Part shown: positions 1-5,005 of the stretch, piece after piece
Position numbering within the stretch: position 1 is the first letter of the stretch
Layout of the letters: each line of letters starts with the position of its first letter
Assembly (NCBI GenBank): GCA_019347795.1
Contig: JAHWKS010000512.1
Coordinates: 1-5,005, forward strand
Direction: 5' to 3'
Length of the DNA: 5,005 nt
Origin: Planctomycetota bacterium
GTDB taxonomy: Bacteria > Planctomycetota > Planctomycetia > Pirellulales > Pirellulaceae
Notes under the pieces: generated by a model
The model's database searches: none
Seen by the model: the letters and a program-made list of their open reading frames with translations, nothing else
Told to the model about the DNA's origin: nothing
Made by a program: the position numbers and the translations under genes

Positions 1-989
1 TCGCGCAGCAGTTGGCGGCTGTCGCAGCCAAACTCCGTCGGCGAGATGCGGATCGTGTTCATCCAGAAGGTGCATGTCGCATCCGGTGACGGCGTAAAGA
101 CCGACACCCCGGGTATCTCCTTCAATCCATCGCGATACGCCTGAGCTGCGGCTTGTTTGGTCGCGATGAACTCGTCCAGGCACTCCAATTGGCCGCAACC
201 AACCGCGGCCTGTAGGTTCGTTAGCCGATAGTTGTACCCGATCTCATGGTGGACGTACTCCAGCGGGTCGTTTTTGGCTTGGGTGGTCAGATAGCGTGCG
301 CGTCGGGCGAGTTGTGCGTCATTGGTCAGAAGGGCGCCGCCGCCGCCGGTGGTGATGAGCTTGTTGCCGTTAAAGCTCAAGCAGCCGACATGCCCTAGAC
401 CTCCTACGGGCCGGTTGTGGTGCTTCACGCCCAGTCCCTCGGCGGCGTCTTCGATGACGAGCAGCTCAAACCGCCGCGCCAGGTCCAAAATGGGCGTCAT
501 GTCCACGGGATGCCCCAGCACGTGCACCGGCATGATCGCCCGCACCCGCCGCCCCGTTCCATGATTCACCAGCCGCCCGTCGCGCCAAACACAGCGGTTC
601 TCGAGGAACTCCGCGACAAGTTGCGGGTCCATTTGCCAGTAACGCGGCTCGGCGTCGATGAACACCGGCCAAGCGCCGCAGTAGCGAATCGCGTTGGCCG
701 ACGCAATAAACGTGAGCGTGGAGACCAGGACCTCGTCCTCCGGTTCGACGCCCGATATCCTCAGCGCGGTGTGCAGCGCCGCCGTGCCGCTGGCCACGGC
801 GACGGCATGCTCGACCTCGGCGCGCTCGGCCAGCATCTTTTCGAAGCGGCTCACATAGGAGCCGACTGACGAGACCCAGGCGGTGTCGAGGCATTCCTTC
901 ACATATTTCCACTCATTCCCGCGGATCTGCGGCGTGAACAGCGCGATGGATCGAATCTCATCGCGCCCCGTCCGTGGTGTCGTCGCCAT
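1..989 (-). CDS. legC: LegC-family PLP-dependent sugar aminotransferase, 3' end cut by window edge
   Basis: This is a DegT/DnrJ/EryC1-type (fold I) aminotransferase. By family it moves an amino group, usually from glutamate, to C4 of a nucleotide-linked 4-keto-6-deoxy-GlcNAc in the cytoplasm, the step after LegB. I translated 329 uninterrupted codons. Visible motifs are GNEWKYVKECLDTAWVSS near residues 24-41, typical of the LegC N-terminus; SGTAALHTAL (67-76), which binds the cofactor phosphate; IEDAAEGLG (179-187) with PLP-ring Asp181; SFNGNK (205-210) with the likely Schiff-base Lys210; and GYNYRLTNLQAA (251-262). Family members are near 380 residues, so roughly 50 C-terminal residues lie beyond position 1. 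The ATG at 989 is bounded by an in-frame TAG at 1008-1010. Its ribosome binding site is weak: GAAGAG about 7 bases upstream, or AGGA too close to the start. It is the last gene seen in the operon. Family assignment is very secure; the GDP-linked substrate is inferred from ptmE and legB. Confidence 0.93.
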   Translation of the reverse strand, partial: MATTPRTGRDEIRSIALFTPQIRGNEWKYVKECLDTAWVSSVGSYVSRFEKMLAERAEVEHAVAVASGTAALHTALRISGVEPEDEVLVSTLTFIASANAIRYCGAWPVFIDAEPRYWQMDPQLVAEFLENRCVWRDGRLVNHGTGRRVRAIMPVHVLGHPVDMTPILDLARRFELLVIEDAAEGLGVKHHNRPVGGLGHVGCLSFNGNKLITTGGGGALLTNDAQLARRARYLTTQAKNDPLEYVHHEIGYNYRLTNLQAAVGCGQLECLDEFIATKQAAAQAYRDGLKEIPGVSVFTPSPDATCTFWMNTIRISPTEFGCDSRQLLR

Positions 990-1021
990 GTTCCTGCTCT
1001 TCGGCGGCTAGGGGTCTTCGC

Positions 1022-1040
1022 CCACTCACGCAGCGAGTGG
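1022..1040 (-). other. Intercistronic RNA hairpin between legB and legC
   Basis: Read as mRNA, this stretch is CCACUCGC-UGC-GUGAGUGG. The arms form eight pairs (seven Watson-Crick, one G-U) around a three-base loop. It begins 13 bases after the legB stop codon and ends 32 bases before the legC ATG. No run of U follows (the next bases are GCGAAGACCCC), so it is not a standard intrinsic terminator. It could protect the mRNA 3' end of legB, mark a processing site or modulate legC translation; none of these is shown by the sequence. Confidence 0.4.
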
Positions 1041-1041
1041 A

Positions 1042-1053
1042 CTCCCATGGGAG
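1042..1053. repeat. 12-base perfect palindrome abutting the legB stop codon
   Basis: The sequence CTCCCATGGGAG is a perfect 12-base palindrome that starts directly after the legB TAG and is separated by one base from the hairpin at 1022-1040. In RNA it could form a 4-bp stem with a CAUG loop. Its CCCAU part could instead pair with GUGGG at 1021-1025, which would compete with the neighbouring hairpin. The palindrome is observed; any function is speculation. Confidence 0.35.
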
Positions 1054-2037
1054 CTACACGTTGTATACATCGGCCCGGTAGCGAGCAATGTGCTCCTGAA
1101 GCCAAGCGATCGTGCGGCTCAATCCTTCCTCCAAACTCACTTCGGGACGCCAGCCCAGCAATTCACGGGCGAGCGTGTTGTCGGCCAGCAGACGCTCCAC
1201 TTCGCTCTTAGAGGGACGAAGCCGTTGTTGTTCGCATTCGATCCGGACGGGGCGTCCGACCAGATCCGCGATCAACTCGGCCAACGCGCCGACGCTGATT
1301 TCGCGACCCGAGCCGAGGTTGATCGTCCGGCCGACCGCGGCGGGACAGGCGGCCGCGTAGAGATACCCCTCAACCGTGTTCGTCACAAAGTTTAGGTCGC
1401 GCGTGGGCGTGAGGCTGCCAAGGCGCACCACGTCCTGCGTCAAACACTGAGAGATGATCGTGGGGATCACCGCCCGCGCCGATTGCCGCGGCCCAAACGT
1501 ATTGAAGGGCCGCATCGTGATGACGGGCGTGTTGAAGGAGCGATAATAGGCCTCCGCCAGCTTGTCGGCGCCGATCTTGGTCGCGGAGTAGGGGGATTGC
1601 CCCTGTAGATGATGCTCCTCGTCGATCGGAACGCGCCGCGCAGTCCCGTAGACCTCGCTGGTGGACGTGTGCAGCACCAACGGCGTTTCCAGTTGCCGCG
1701 CGGCCTCCAGCACGTTGAGCGTGCCGGTCACGTTCGTCTCTACATACGAGGCGGGCGCAATGTAGGAATAGGGAATGGCGATGAGGGCGGCCAGGTGGAA
1801 CACGACTTCTCGGCCTTCCATGGCGCAGCGAACGCTTCCCGCATCGCGAATATCGCCCGCGACCACTTCCATCACGTCTTTGAGGGGCGACTCGTCGAGC
1901 CAACCCCAACGGGCGGCCGAGTTGTAATGAATCAAGGCCCGCACGTCGGCGCCCAATTCGACCAGCCGTTCGGTCAGGTGGCTTCCAATGAAGCCGCCGG
2001 CGCCCGTCACGAGAACTCGTTTACCGATCCAATCCAT
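1054..2037 (-). CDS. legB: LegB-type NAD-dependent nucleotide-sugar 4,6-dehydratase
   Basis: This is an extended short-chain dehydrogenase/reductase of 327 residues, the usual length for the family. By homology it converts a GDP- (or UDP-) linked GlcNAc to the 4-keto-6-deoxy sugar using tightly bound NAD. The Rossmann nucleotide site TGAGGFIG is at 11-18 and GDIRD at 61-65. The active site shows TSTSEVYG (124-131), with Thr126 and Glu128 in the dehydratase positions, and the YxxxK pair Tyr150/Lys154 in SPYSATK. RPFNTFGPRQ (176-185) and RDLNFVTNTVEG (213-224) are the usual sugar-nucleotide contact regions. The C-terminus, YRADVYNV, is of the type I recall for LegB proteins. The serine between Thr126 and Glu128 resembles GDP-mannose dehydratase (TSE) rather than RmlB (TDE). 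The ATG at 2037 has AAGG 7 bases upstream and sits 27 bases after ptmE. Its product is the expected LegC substrate. Confidence 0.93.
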   Translation of the reverse strand: MDWIGKRVLVTGAGGFIGSHLTERLVELGADVRALIHYNSAARWGWLDESPLKDVMEVVAGDIRDAGSVRCAMEGREVVFHLAALIAIPYSYIAPASYVETNVTGTLNVLEAARQLETPLVLHTSTSEVYGTARRVPIDEEHHLQGQSPYSATKIGADKLAEAYYRSFNTPVITMRPFNTFGPRQSARAVIPTIISQCLTQDVVRLGSLTPTRDLNFVTNTVEGYLYAAACPAAVGRTINLGSGREISVGALAELIADLVGRPVRIECEQQRLRPSKSEVERLLADNTLARELLGWRPEVSLEEGLSRTIAWLQEHIARYRADVYNV

Positions 2038-2044
2038 GGCAATA

Positions 2045-2048
2045 CCTT
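2045..2048 (-). promoter_or_regulatory. Ribosome binding site of legB
   Basis: AAGG on the minus strand lies 7 bases before the ATG at 2037. It is moderate in strength, sits in the 27-base ptmE-legB gap, and supports the chosen start just ahead of the Rossmann motif. Confidence 0.6.
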
Positions 2049-2064
2049 GCGTTTCAAGCTGTGT

Positions 2065-3129
2065 TTACGCCGCCCACGGAAGTTCGCGCAAGTCCTGTTC
2101 GGCTTTGAGGAAGTCCTCGTGCCGTCCAATGTCCAGCCAGTATTCGACGATTGGAAAGCACGCCACCGCGCGCCCTTGTTCGAGCAAGGCCTCGATGAGG
2201 TCGGTCATGTGGAAGGGGCGTCCGCTGGGGATGTAACGACGCGCCCACGGCGACAGCACGTAGACGCCGGCGTTCACGAGAAAGCTGTACTTGGGCTTCT
2301 CGCGAAGACGCCGGATCACGCCGTCATCCGCCTCGATGACCCCATACGGAAGCTCGACCTCGTATTGGCGGGAGCCGACCGTGAGATCCGCCGCCCGCTC
2401 CTCGTGGAAACTCAGGAGCGCGCGATAGTCCACCCGGGTCAGGATGTCGCCGTTCATGACCAAGAGCGGCTCCTCGGTCTCCTGCACCAGGCGGATGGCG
2501 CCGGCGGTGCCCAGCGGCTCATCCTCCGATACGTAGGTCAACTGCACTCCGTGCCGGCTACCGGAGCCGAAATAGTGTTGGATCGTTTCCGGCAGATAAT
2601 GCGTGGTGATGTTGATCTTGCGGACGCCGGCCTGCTGCAGACTCTCGATGGTGCGCTCCATCAGCGGCTTGCCGCCAATGGACAACATCGGCTTGGGAAG
2701 GCTGTCGGTCAATGGACGCAGGCGCTTGCCAAAGCCCCCCGCCATGATCACCGCCTGGACCGGCAGTTCCAGGCCGACCAGCGACTCATGGAGGCTCGCC
2801 AACTCGGCCACGCGGCCGTCTTGCAGGAGCGGCAAGTGCCGAACACCGGCCTGTTGCATCAGCTGCAATTGCTCCTCGCGCGGAGTTCCCACGAGCGCGG
2901 TGACGGAAGGCCGCAATTCCTGCTGCCGGGTGACTGCTACAGCGACCGGCGAATCGAGCTGCGCGCCGGCCAAAATGGCCCGCCGTAGGTCGCCGTCGGT
3001 GATGGTTGCGAGAAACCGATCCTGCTCGTCTACCAGGAGAGCGATCCCCTGCCCGCTCCGGTCGATGCATTTCATGACGGTGCAGATCGAGTCTTCAGGC
3101 TGGACGAACAGTTGGTGGATGCTTTGCAT
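2065..3129 (-). CDS. ptmE: CBS-domain sugar-phosphate nucleotidyltransferase, probable GlcN-1-P guanylyltransferase (PtmE-like)
   Basis: This 354-residue protein joins an N-terminal CBS-domain pair (about 1-118; TDGDLRR at 44-50 and RHLPLLQDGR at 97-106) to a GT-A-like nucleotidyltransferase (about 125-354). The catalytic half has MAGGFGKRLRPLT (129-141) for NTP binding, PKPML (145-149) with the conserved Lys146, EPLGTAG (204-210), NGDIL (226-230) with likely metal ligand Asp228, REKPK (276-280), VNAGVYVL (285-292) and WLDIGRHEDF (331-340) with Asp333. This layout matches Campylobacter PtmE, which makes GDP-glucosamine at the entry of the legionaminic acid pathway. The CBS pair probably binds an adenine nucleotide and regulates activity, which is inferred. 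I chose the ATG at 3129 because AAGGAGG lies 7 bases upstream; an ATG at 3168 would add 13 residues but has no good ribosome binding site. GDP rather than UDP or CDP specificity rests on context. Confidence 0.88.
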   Translation of the reverse strand: MQSIHQLFVQPEDSICTVMKCIDRSGQGIALLVDEQDRFLATITDGDLRRAILAGAQLDSPVAVAVTRQQELRPSVTALVGTPREEQLQLMQQAGVRHLPLLQDGRVAELASLHESLVGLELPVQAVIMAGGFGKRLRPLTDSLPKPMLSIGGKPLMERTIESLQQAGVRKINITTHYLPETIQHYFGSGSRHGVQLTYVSEDEPLGTAGAIRLVQETEEPLLVMNGDILTRVDYRALLSFHEERAADLTVGSRQYEVELPYGVIEADDGVIRRLREKPKYSFLVNAGVYVLSPWARRYIPSGRPFHMTDLIEALLEQGRAVACFPIVEYWLDIGRHEDFLKAEQDLRELPWAA

Positions 3130-3136
3130 CGGCCCT

Positions 3137-3143
3137 CCTCCTT
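3137..3143 (-). promoter_or_regulatory. Strong ribosome binding site that fixes the ptmE start
   Basis: A full AAGGAGG on the minus strand lies 7 bases before the ATG at 3129. It decides that start over the in-frame ATG at 3168, which is preceded by CGTCGTCCTGGA with only a poorly placed purine stretch. With this start, the protein opens directly on the CBS domain. Confidence 0.8.
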
Positions 3144-3152
3144 CAACAAATG

Positions 3153-3203
3153 GGAGAACCCGTGCCATTCCAGGACGACGAGGAAACTCCCTCCGCGTTC
3201 TCC
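3153..3203 (-). repeat. Inverted repeat in the legH-ptmE gap
   Basis: GGAGAAC (3153-3159) and GTTCTCC (3197-3203) are perfectly complementary 7-base arms separated by 37 bases. They lie in the 81-base gap between the legH stop and the ptmE start, the longest gap in the window. The loop is long and no U tract follows, so this may be chance; it is listed because the rest of this gap contains nothing recognisable apart from the ptmE ribosome binding site. Confidence 0.2.
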
Positions 3204-3210
3204 GTCTCGC

Positions 3211-3879
3211 CTACGCCGCCAGCTTGCGCAGTTTACGTGCGGGGACGCCGACCACCACCACGTATTCTTCTACGTCGGCAATCACCACGGCGCCGGCGCC
3301 CACCACGGCGCCTGGCCCGATGGTGATCCCCTCCCGGACGACCGCTCCCGCCCCGACATGCGCTCCGGCGCCGACGCGCACGCCGCCGGCCAGTCGGGCG
3401 CCCGTGGCGATGTGCGCATGCGGCTCGATTACACAGTCGTGCTCAACAATGGCGCCGGTGTTGACGAGCACATTTTCGCCGATTTCCGCTTCGGTGTTCA
3501 CGATCGCGCCGGCCAGGATTTGCGATCCAGGGCCGATTCCGGCGGTCCTGGAACAATACGCGGCGGGATGACGCACCGTCACCGGCGCCAATCCCAGCGA
3601 CCGGGCGCGTTGGTGCACGCGGCGCCGGGCCGTCACGTCGCCGATGGAGCCGACTCCCACCACAAAGCCGACGACGCCTTGCCGAACCAGAGATTCGAGT
3701 TGCTCATCCCCGCCCAACACAGGAACGCCCAAGACGCGACGCCCGTGCAGGTTCGGTTCGCAATCAAGCACGCCGCACGGCGGCGGCATGCCCGCAGAGA
3801 GCATCGCGTCGATGATGACCTTCGCGTGCTGGCCGCCTCCAAGAACGATGCAGTCGGAATCGGGTGAAACGCCGCTCAT
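3211..3879 (-). CDS. NeuD/PglD-family left-handed beta-helix acetyltransferase, probable LegH role
   Basis: This 222-residue protein matches the NeuD/PglD sugar acyltransferase family. An N-terminal sugar-nucleotide-binding subdomain opens with IVLGGGQHAKVIID (11-24), close to the family's GxGGHAK signature. From about residue 110 on come hexapeptide repeats (GSQILAGAIVNTEAEIGENV, GARLAGGVRVGAGAHVGAGA) that form a trimeric left-handed beta-helix and bind acetyl-CoA. The VEHDC motif places the likely general-base His147 next to Asp148, like His125-Glu126 of Campylobacter PglD. The end, VVGVPARKLRKL, is typical of the family. In this setting the simplest role is N-acetylation of the C4 amine made by LegC (the LegH step). 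O-acetylation of a finished nonulosonate, as in true NeuD, or another acyl donor cannot be excluded. The ATG at 3879 overlaps the legG stop as ATGA and has AAGGAGGG 7 bases upstream, so translation is probably coupled. Family is secure; exact substrate is inferred. Confidence 0.85.
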   Translation of the reverse strand: MSGVSPDSDCIVLGGGQHAKVIIDAMLSAGMPPPCGVLDCEPNLHGRRVLGVPVLGGDEQLESLVRQGVVGFVVGVGSIGDVTARRRVHQRARSLGLAPVTVRHPAAYCSRTAGIGPGSQILAGAIVNTEAEIGENVLVNTGAIVEHDCVIEPHAHIATGARLAGGVRVGAGAHVGAGAVVREGITIGPGAVVGAGAVVIADVEEYVVVVGVPARKLRKLAA

Positions 3880-5005
3880 GCCGCTTCCCTCCTTGCATTC
3901 GCAGTGGCCCCGTCCAGGTTGTGGAACTGTTTCAAGAGCAACCGCTCATTTAACGGCTCGATTGTTAACCGTTCGACGATGCGCGGCGCCGCTTCTCCCG
4001 AGCCATAGACGTTCTCCATTCCGTGCAAGCGGCTACGAAAATCGACCGACAAGGCGCGTGAAACCGCGGCCGCGACCTCCCTCCGGTCATGGCCCGTATC
4101 GATCACGTTGGCCGACCGAGGCCGGCCCTCCTGCCGGATTCCGACATTCACTACGGGCAGCGCAAACGACGCCGCCTCGATGATTCCACTGGACGAGTTC
4201 CCCAGCATGGCCGCCGCCTGGCCCATCAGCGAAAAGTACGCCTGCGTTCCGAGATTGTCCGCCACGCGGACGCGCGGCCGCGTGCGAGCGAACTCCTCGA
4301 TGCGCCGGATGACGGCCTGCCCGCTCGTGTCGGCATTGGGCTTGGTGATGACGATCGGCAGGTCAAACTCATCGAGCGCCGCCAGGAGTTCCTCGATGTG
4401 ATACTCCGTCTGCTCGTACTGTAGAGTCACCGGATGGAACGTGACCAACAGCGGCGGCGGGTTCAATGCGAGGCCAAGACGCTCCTCCAACGCGGAACGA
4501 CTCAGCAACGTTGCTTGCTTCAGATGGTCTAAGCCCGGCGCGCCGGACACCGTCACCCGCCACGGCTCTTCGCCCAACTGCACGATTCGGGCGGCGTGCT
4601 CCTTGGTCGAGGCAAAATGGAGATGGCTGAGCTTGGTCATGCCGTGACGAAAGCCCTCATCCATCGCGCCGGTCGTCACCTCGCCTCCGTGAATATGAGC
4701 GATCGGGATCTTGAACGGCGCGGCCGCCGCCGCCGCCGCGAACATGTCGAAGCGATCGCCGAGCACCACCAGCAAGTCCGGCCGCATGCGCCGGTAAACG
4801 TCTGCGAAGCCGATGACACCTAGCCCCAGCGACTTGGCGATCCCCTCGGGCGTATCGGCCGAAAGGAGGAGGTCCACGCGCTCGTCGGGCGGAAAGCCTT
4901 GGGCCGCCAACTCGTCCACGGTCCAGCCAAACGTCGGCGTCAGGTGCCCGCCAGCGGCGATTAAATGGAGTTGCAACTTCGGAGCGTTTCGGATCGCCTC
5001 AAGCA
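3876..5005 (-). CDS. legG: NeuC/LegG-type hydrolysing nucleotide-sugar 2-epimerase, 5' end cut by window edge
   Basis: This gene encodes a hydrolysing 2-epimerase of the WecB/NeuC superfamily (GT-B-like fold). In this pathway it should release GDP from GDP-2,4-diacetamido-2,4,6-trideoxyglucose and invert C2, giving the free manno sugar used by the LegI/NeuB synthase. The frame is open to the right edge and shows 375 complete codons; the first are LEAIRNAPKLQLHLIAAGGH, which fits the usual second segment of NeuC proteins. Roughly the first 15-25 residues, including the expected TGxRADYG motif, lie outside. Counting from the first full codon, GDRFD (82-86), HIHGGE (103-108) followed by DE (115-116) and RH (119-120), SGAPGLD (153-159), TFHPVT (188-193), GNSSSGIIEA (268-277) and GRPRSANVID (293-302) mark the nucleotide and catalytic sites. 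It overlaps the next gene by 4 bases. A true sialic acid NeuC is possible on sequence alone; LegB, LegC and PtmE favour LegG. Confidence 0.92.
   Translation of the reverse strand, partial: LEAIRNAPKLQLHLIAAGGHLTPTFGWTVDELAAQGFPPDERVDLLLSADTPEGIAKSLGLGVIGFADVYRRMRPDLLVVLGDRFDMFAAAAAAAPFKIPIAHIHGGEVTTGAMDEGFRHGMTKLSHLHFASTKEHAARIVQLGEEPWRVTVSGAPGLDHLKQATLLSRSALEERLGLALNPPPLLVTFHPVTLQYEQTEYHIEELLAALDEFDLPIVITKPNADTSGQAVIRRIEEFARTRPRVRVADNLGTQAYFSLMGQAAAMLGNSSSGIIEAASFALPVVNVGIRQEGRPRSANVIDTGHDRREVAAAVSRALSVDFRSRLHGMENVYGSGEAAPRIVERLTIEPLNERLLLKQFHNLDGATANARREAA
3887..3894 (-). promoter_or_regulatory. Ribosome binding site of the NeuD/LegH-like gene, inside the end of legG
   Basis: AAGGAGGG on the minus strand lies 7 bases before the ATG at 3879 and is embedded in the last codons of legG. 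With the ATGA stop-start overlap it supports the assigned start and translational coupling between the two genes. Confidence 0.75.

Noticed and set aside
322..912. Several open frames of 80-150 codons on both strands in the left part
   Set aside because: All overlap the continuous legC reading frame on the minus strand, which shows every aminotransferase motif. Their translations are low-complexity Arg/Ala/Pro/His-rich sequence.
1022..1040. Intrinsic terminator after legB
   Set aside because: The stem is followed by GCGAAGACCCC with no U run, and legC, the next pathway gene, follows on the same strand.
1609..2988. A 459-codon open frame on the plus strand across legB and ptmE
   Set aside because: It is antisense to two genes with complete family motifs, crosses their junction, and its translation is rich in His, Arg, Gln and Gly with no recognisable domain. 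Long antisense frames are expected in GC-rich coding DNA.
3130..3168. The longer ptmE start at the ATG at 3168
   Set aside because: It lacks a suitable ribosome binding site and adds 13 residues before the CBS domain, whereas the ATG at 3129 has AAGGAGG at ideal spacing.
3112..3867. A 251-codon plus-strand frame over the acetyltransferase
   Set aside because: It is a shadow of the hexapeptide-repeat gene; the regular GC-rich repeats keep the opposite strand open.
4723..4737. Five GCC repeats that could act as a phase-variable tract
   Set aside because: The unit is three bases, so slippage would only change the number of alanines in legG (a run of seven) and not the frame. It is probably just Ala codons in GC-rich DNA.
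3876..4976. A TTG start at 4976 for the epimerase
   Set aside because: The frame continues upstream to the window edge with family-like residues (LEAIRNAPK), so this TTG is an internal leucine codon and the gene is cut by the edge.
1..5005. Neu5Ac or pseudaminic acid pathway instead of legionaminic acid
   Set aside because: Neu5Ac synthesis needs no 4,6-dehydratase or C4 aminotransferase. Pseudaminic acid uses PseB, PseC, PseH and the hydrolase PseG rather than a NeuC-type epimerase. The gene set fits legionaminic acid better.

Overview
The window is one gene-dense block in which every supported gene lies on the minus strand, so transcription runs from position 5005 towards position 1. It holds five genes: legG/neuC (cut by the right edge), a neuD/legH-type acetyltransferase, ptmE (a nucleotidyltransferase with CBS domains), legB and legC (cut by the left edge). 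The organism is a GC-rich bacterium with strong AAGGAGG-type ribosome binding sites at two of its genes. Nothing here fixes the phylum, and there are no RNA genes, mobile elements, CRISPR arrays or convincing promoters.

Layout from upstream to downstream: legG (5005 to 3876) overlaps legH by 4 bases (ATGA). legH (3879 to 3211) is followed by an 81-base gap and then ptmE (3129 to 2065). A 27-base gap leads to legB (2037 to 1054). A 64-base gap with two small inverted repeats leads to legC (989 to beyond position 1). No stretch longer than about 81 bases lacks a gene. The left end, positions 1 to 989, is fully coding on the minus strand: I translated it by hand and found 329 uninterrupted codons.

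Together these genes match the GDP-linked route to legionaminic acid (5,7-diamino-3,5,7,9-tetradeoxy-nonulosonate), a bacterial sialic-acid-like sugar known from Campylobacter. By homology, PtmE makes the GDP-amino-sugar, LegB is the 4,6-dehydratase, LegC transaminates C4, the NeuD/LegH-like enzyme N-acetylates that amine, and LegG releases GDP and inverts C2 to give a free 2,4-diacetamido-2,4,6-trideoxymannose. The synthase (LegI/NeuB) and the CMP-transferase (LegF/NeuA) needed to finish the pathway are not in the window and probably lie just outside it. The product would be a surface sugar on flagellin, lipopolysaccharide O-antigen or capsule; which one cannot be told from here.

I do not see an undescribed system. 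The points worth a second look are the exact acyl group and substrate of the NeuD-like enzyme, the CBS sensor fused to the nucleotidyltransferase, and the structured legB-legC junction with a weak ribosome binding site.
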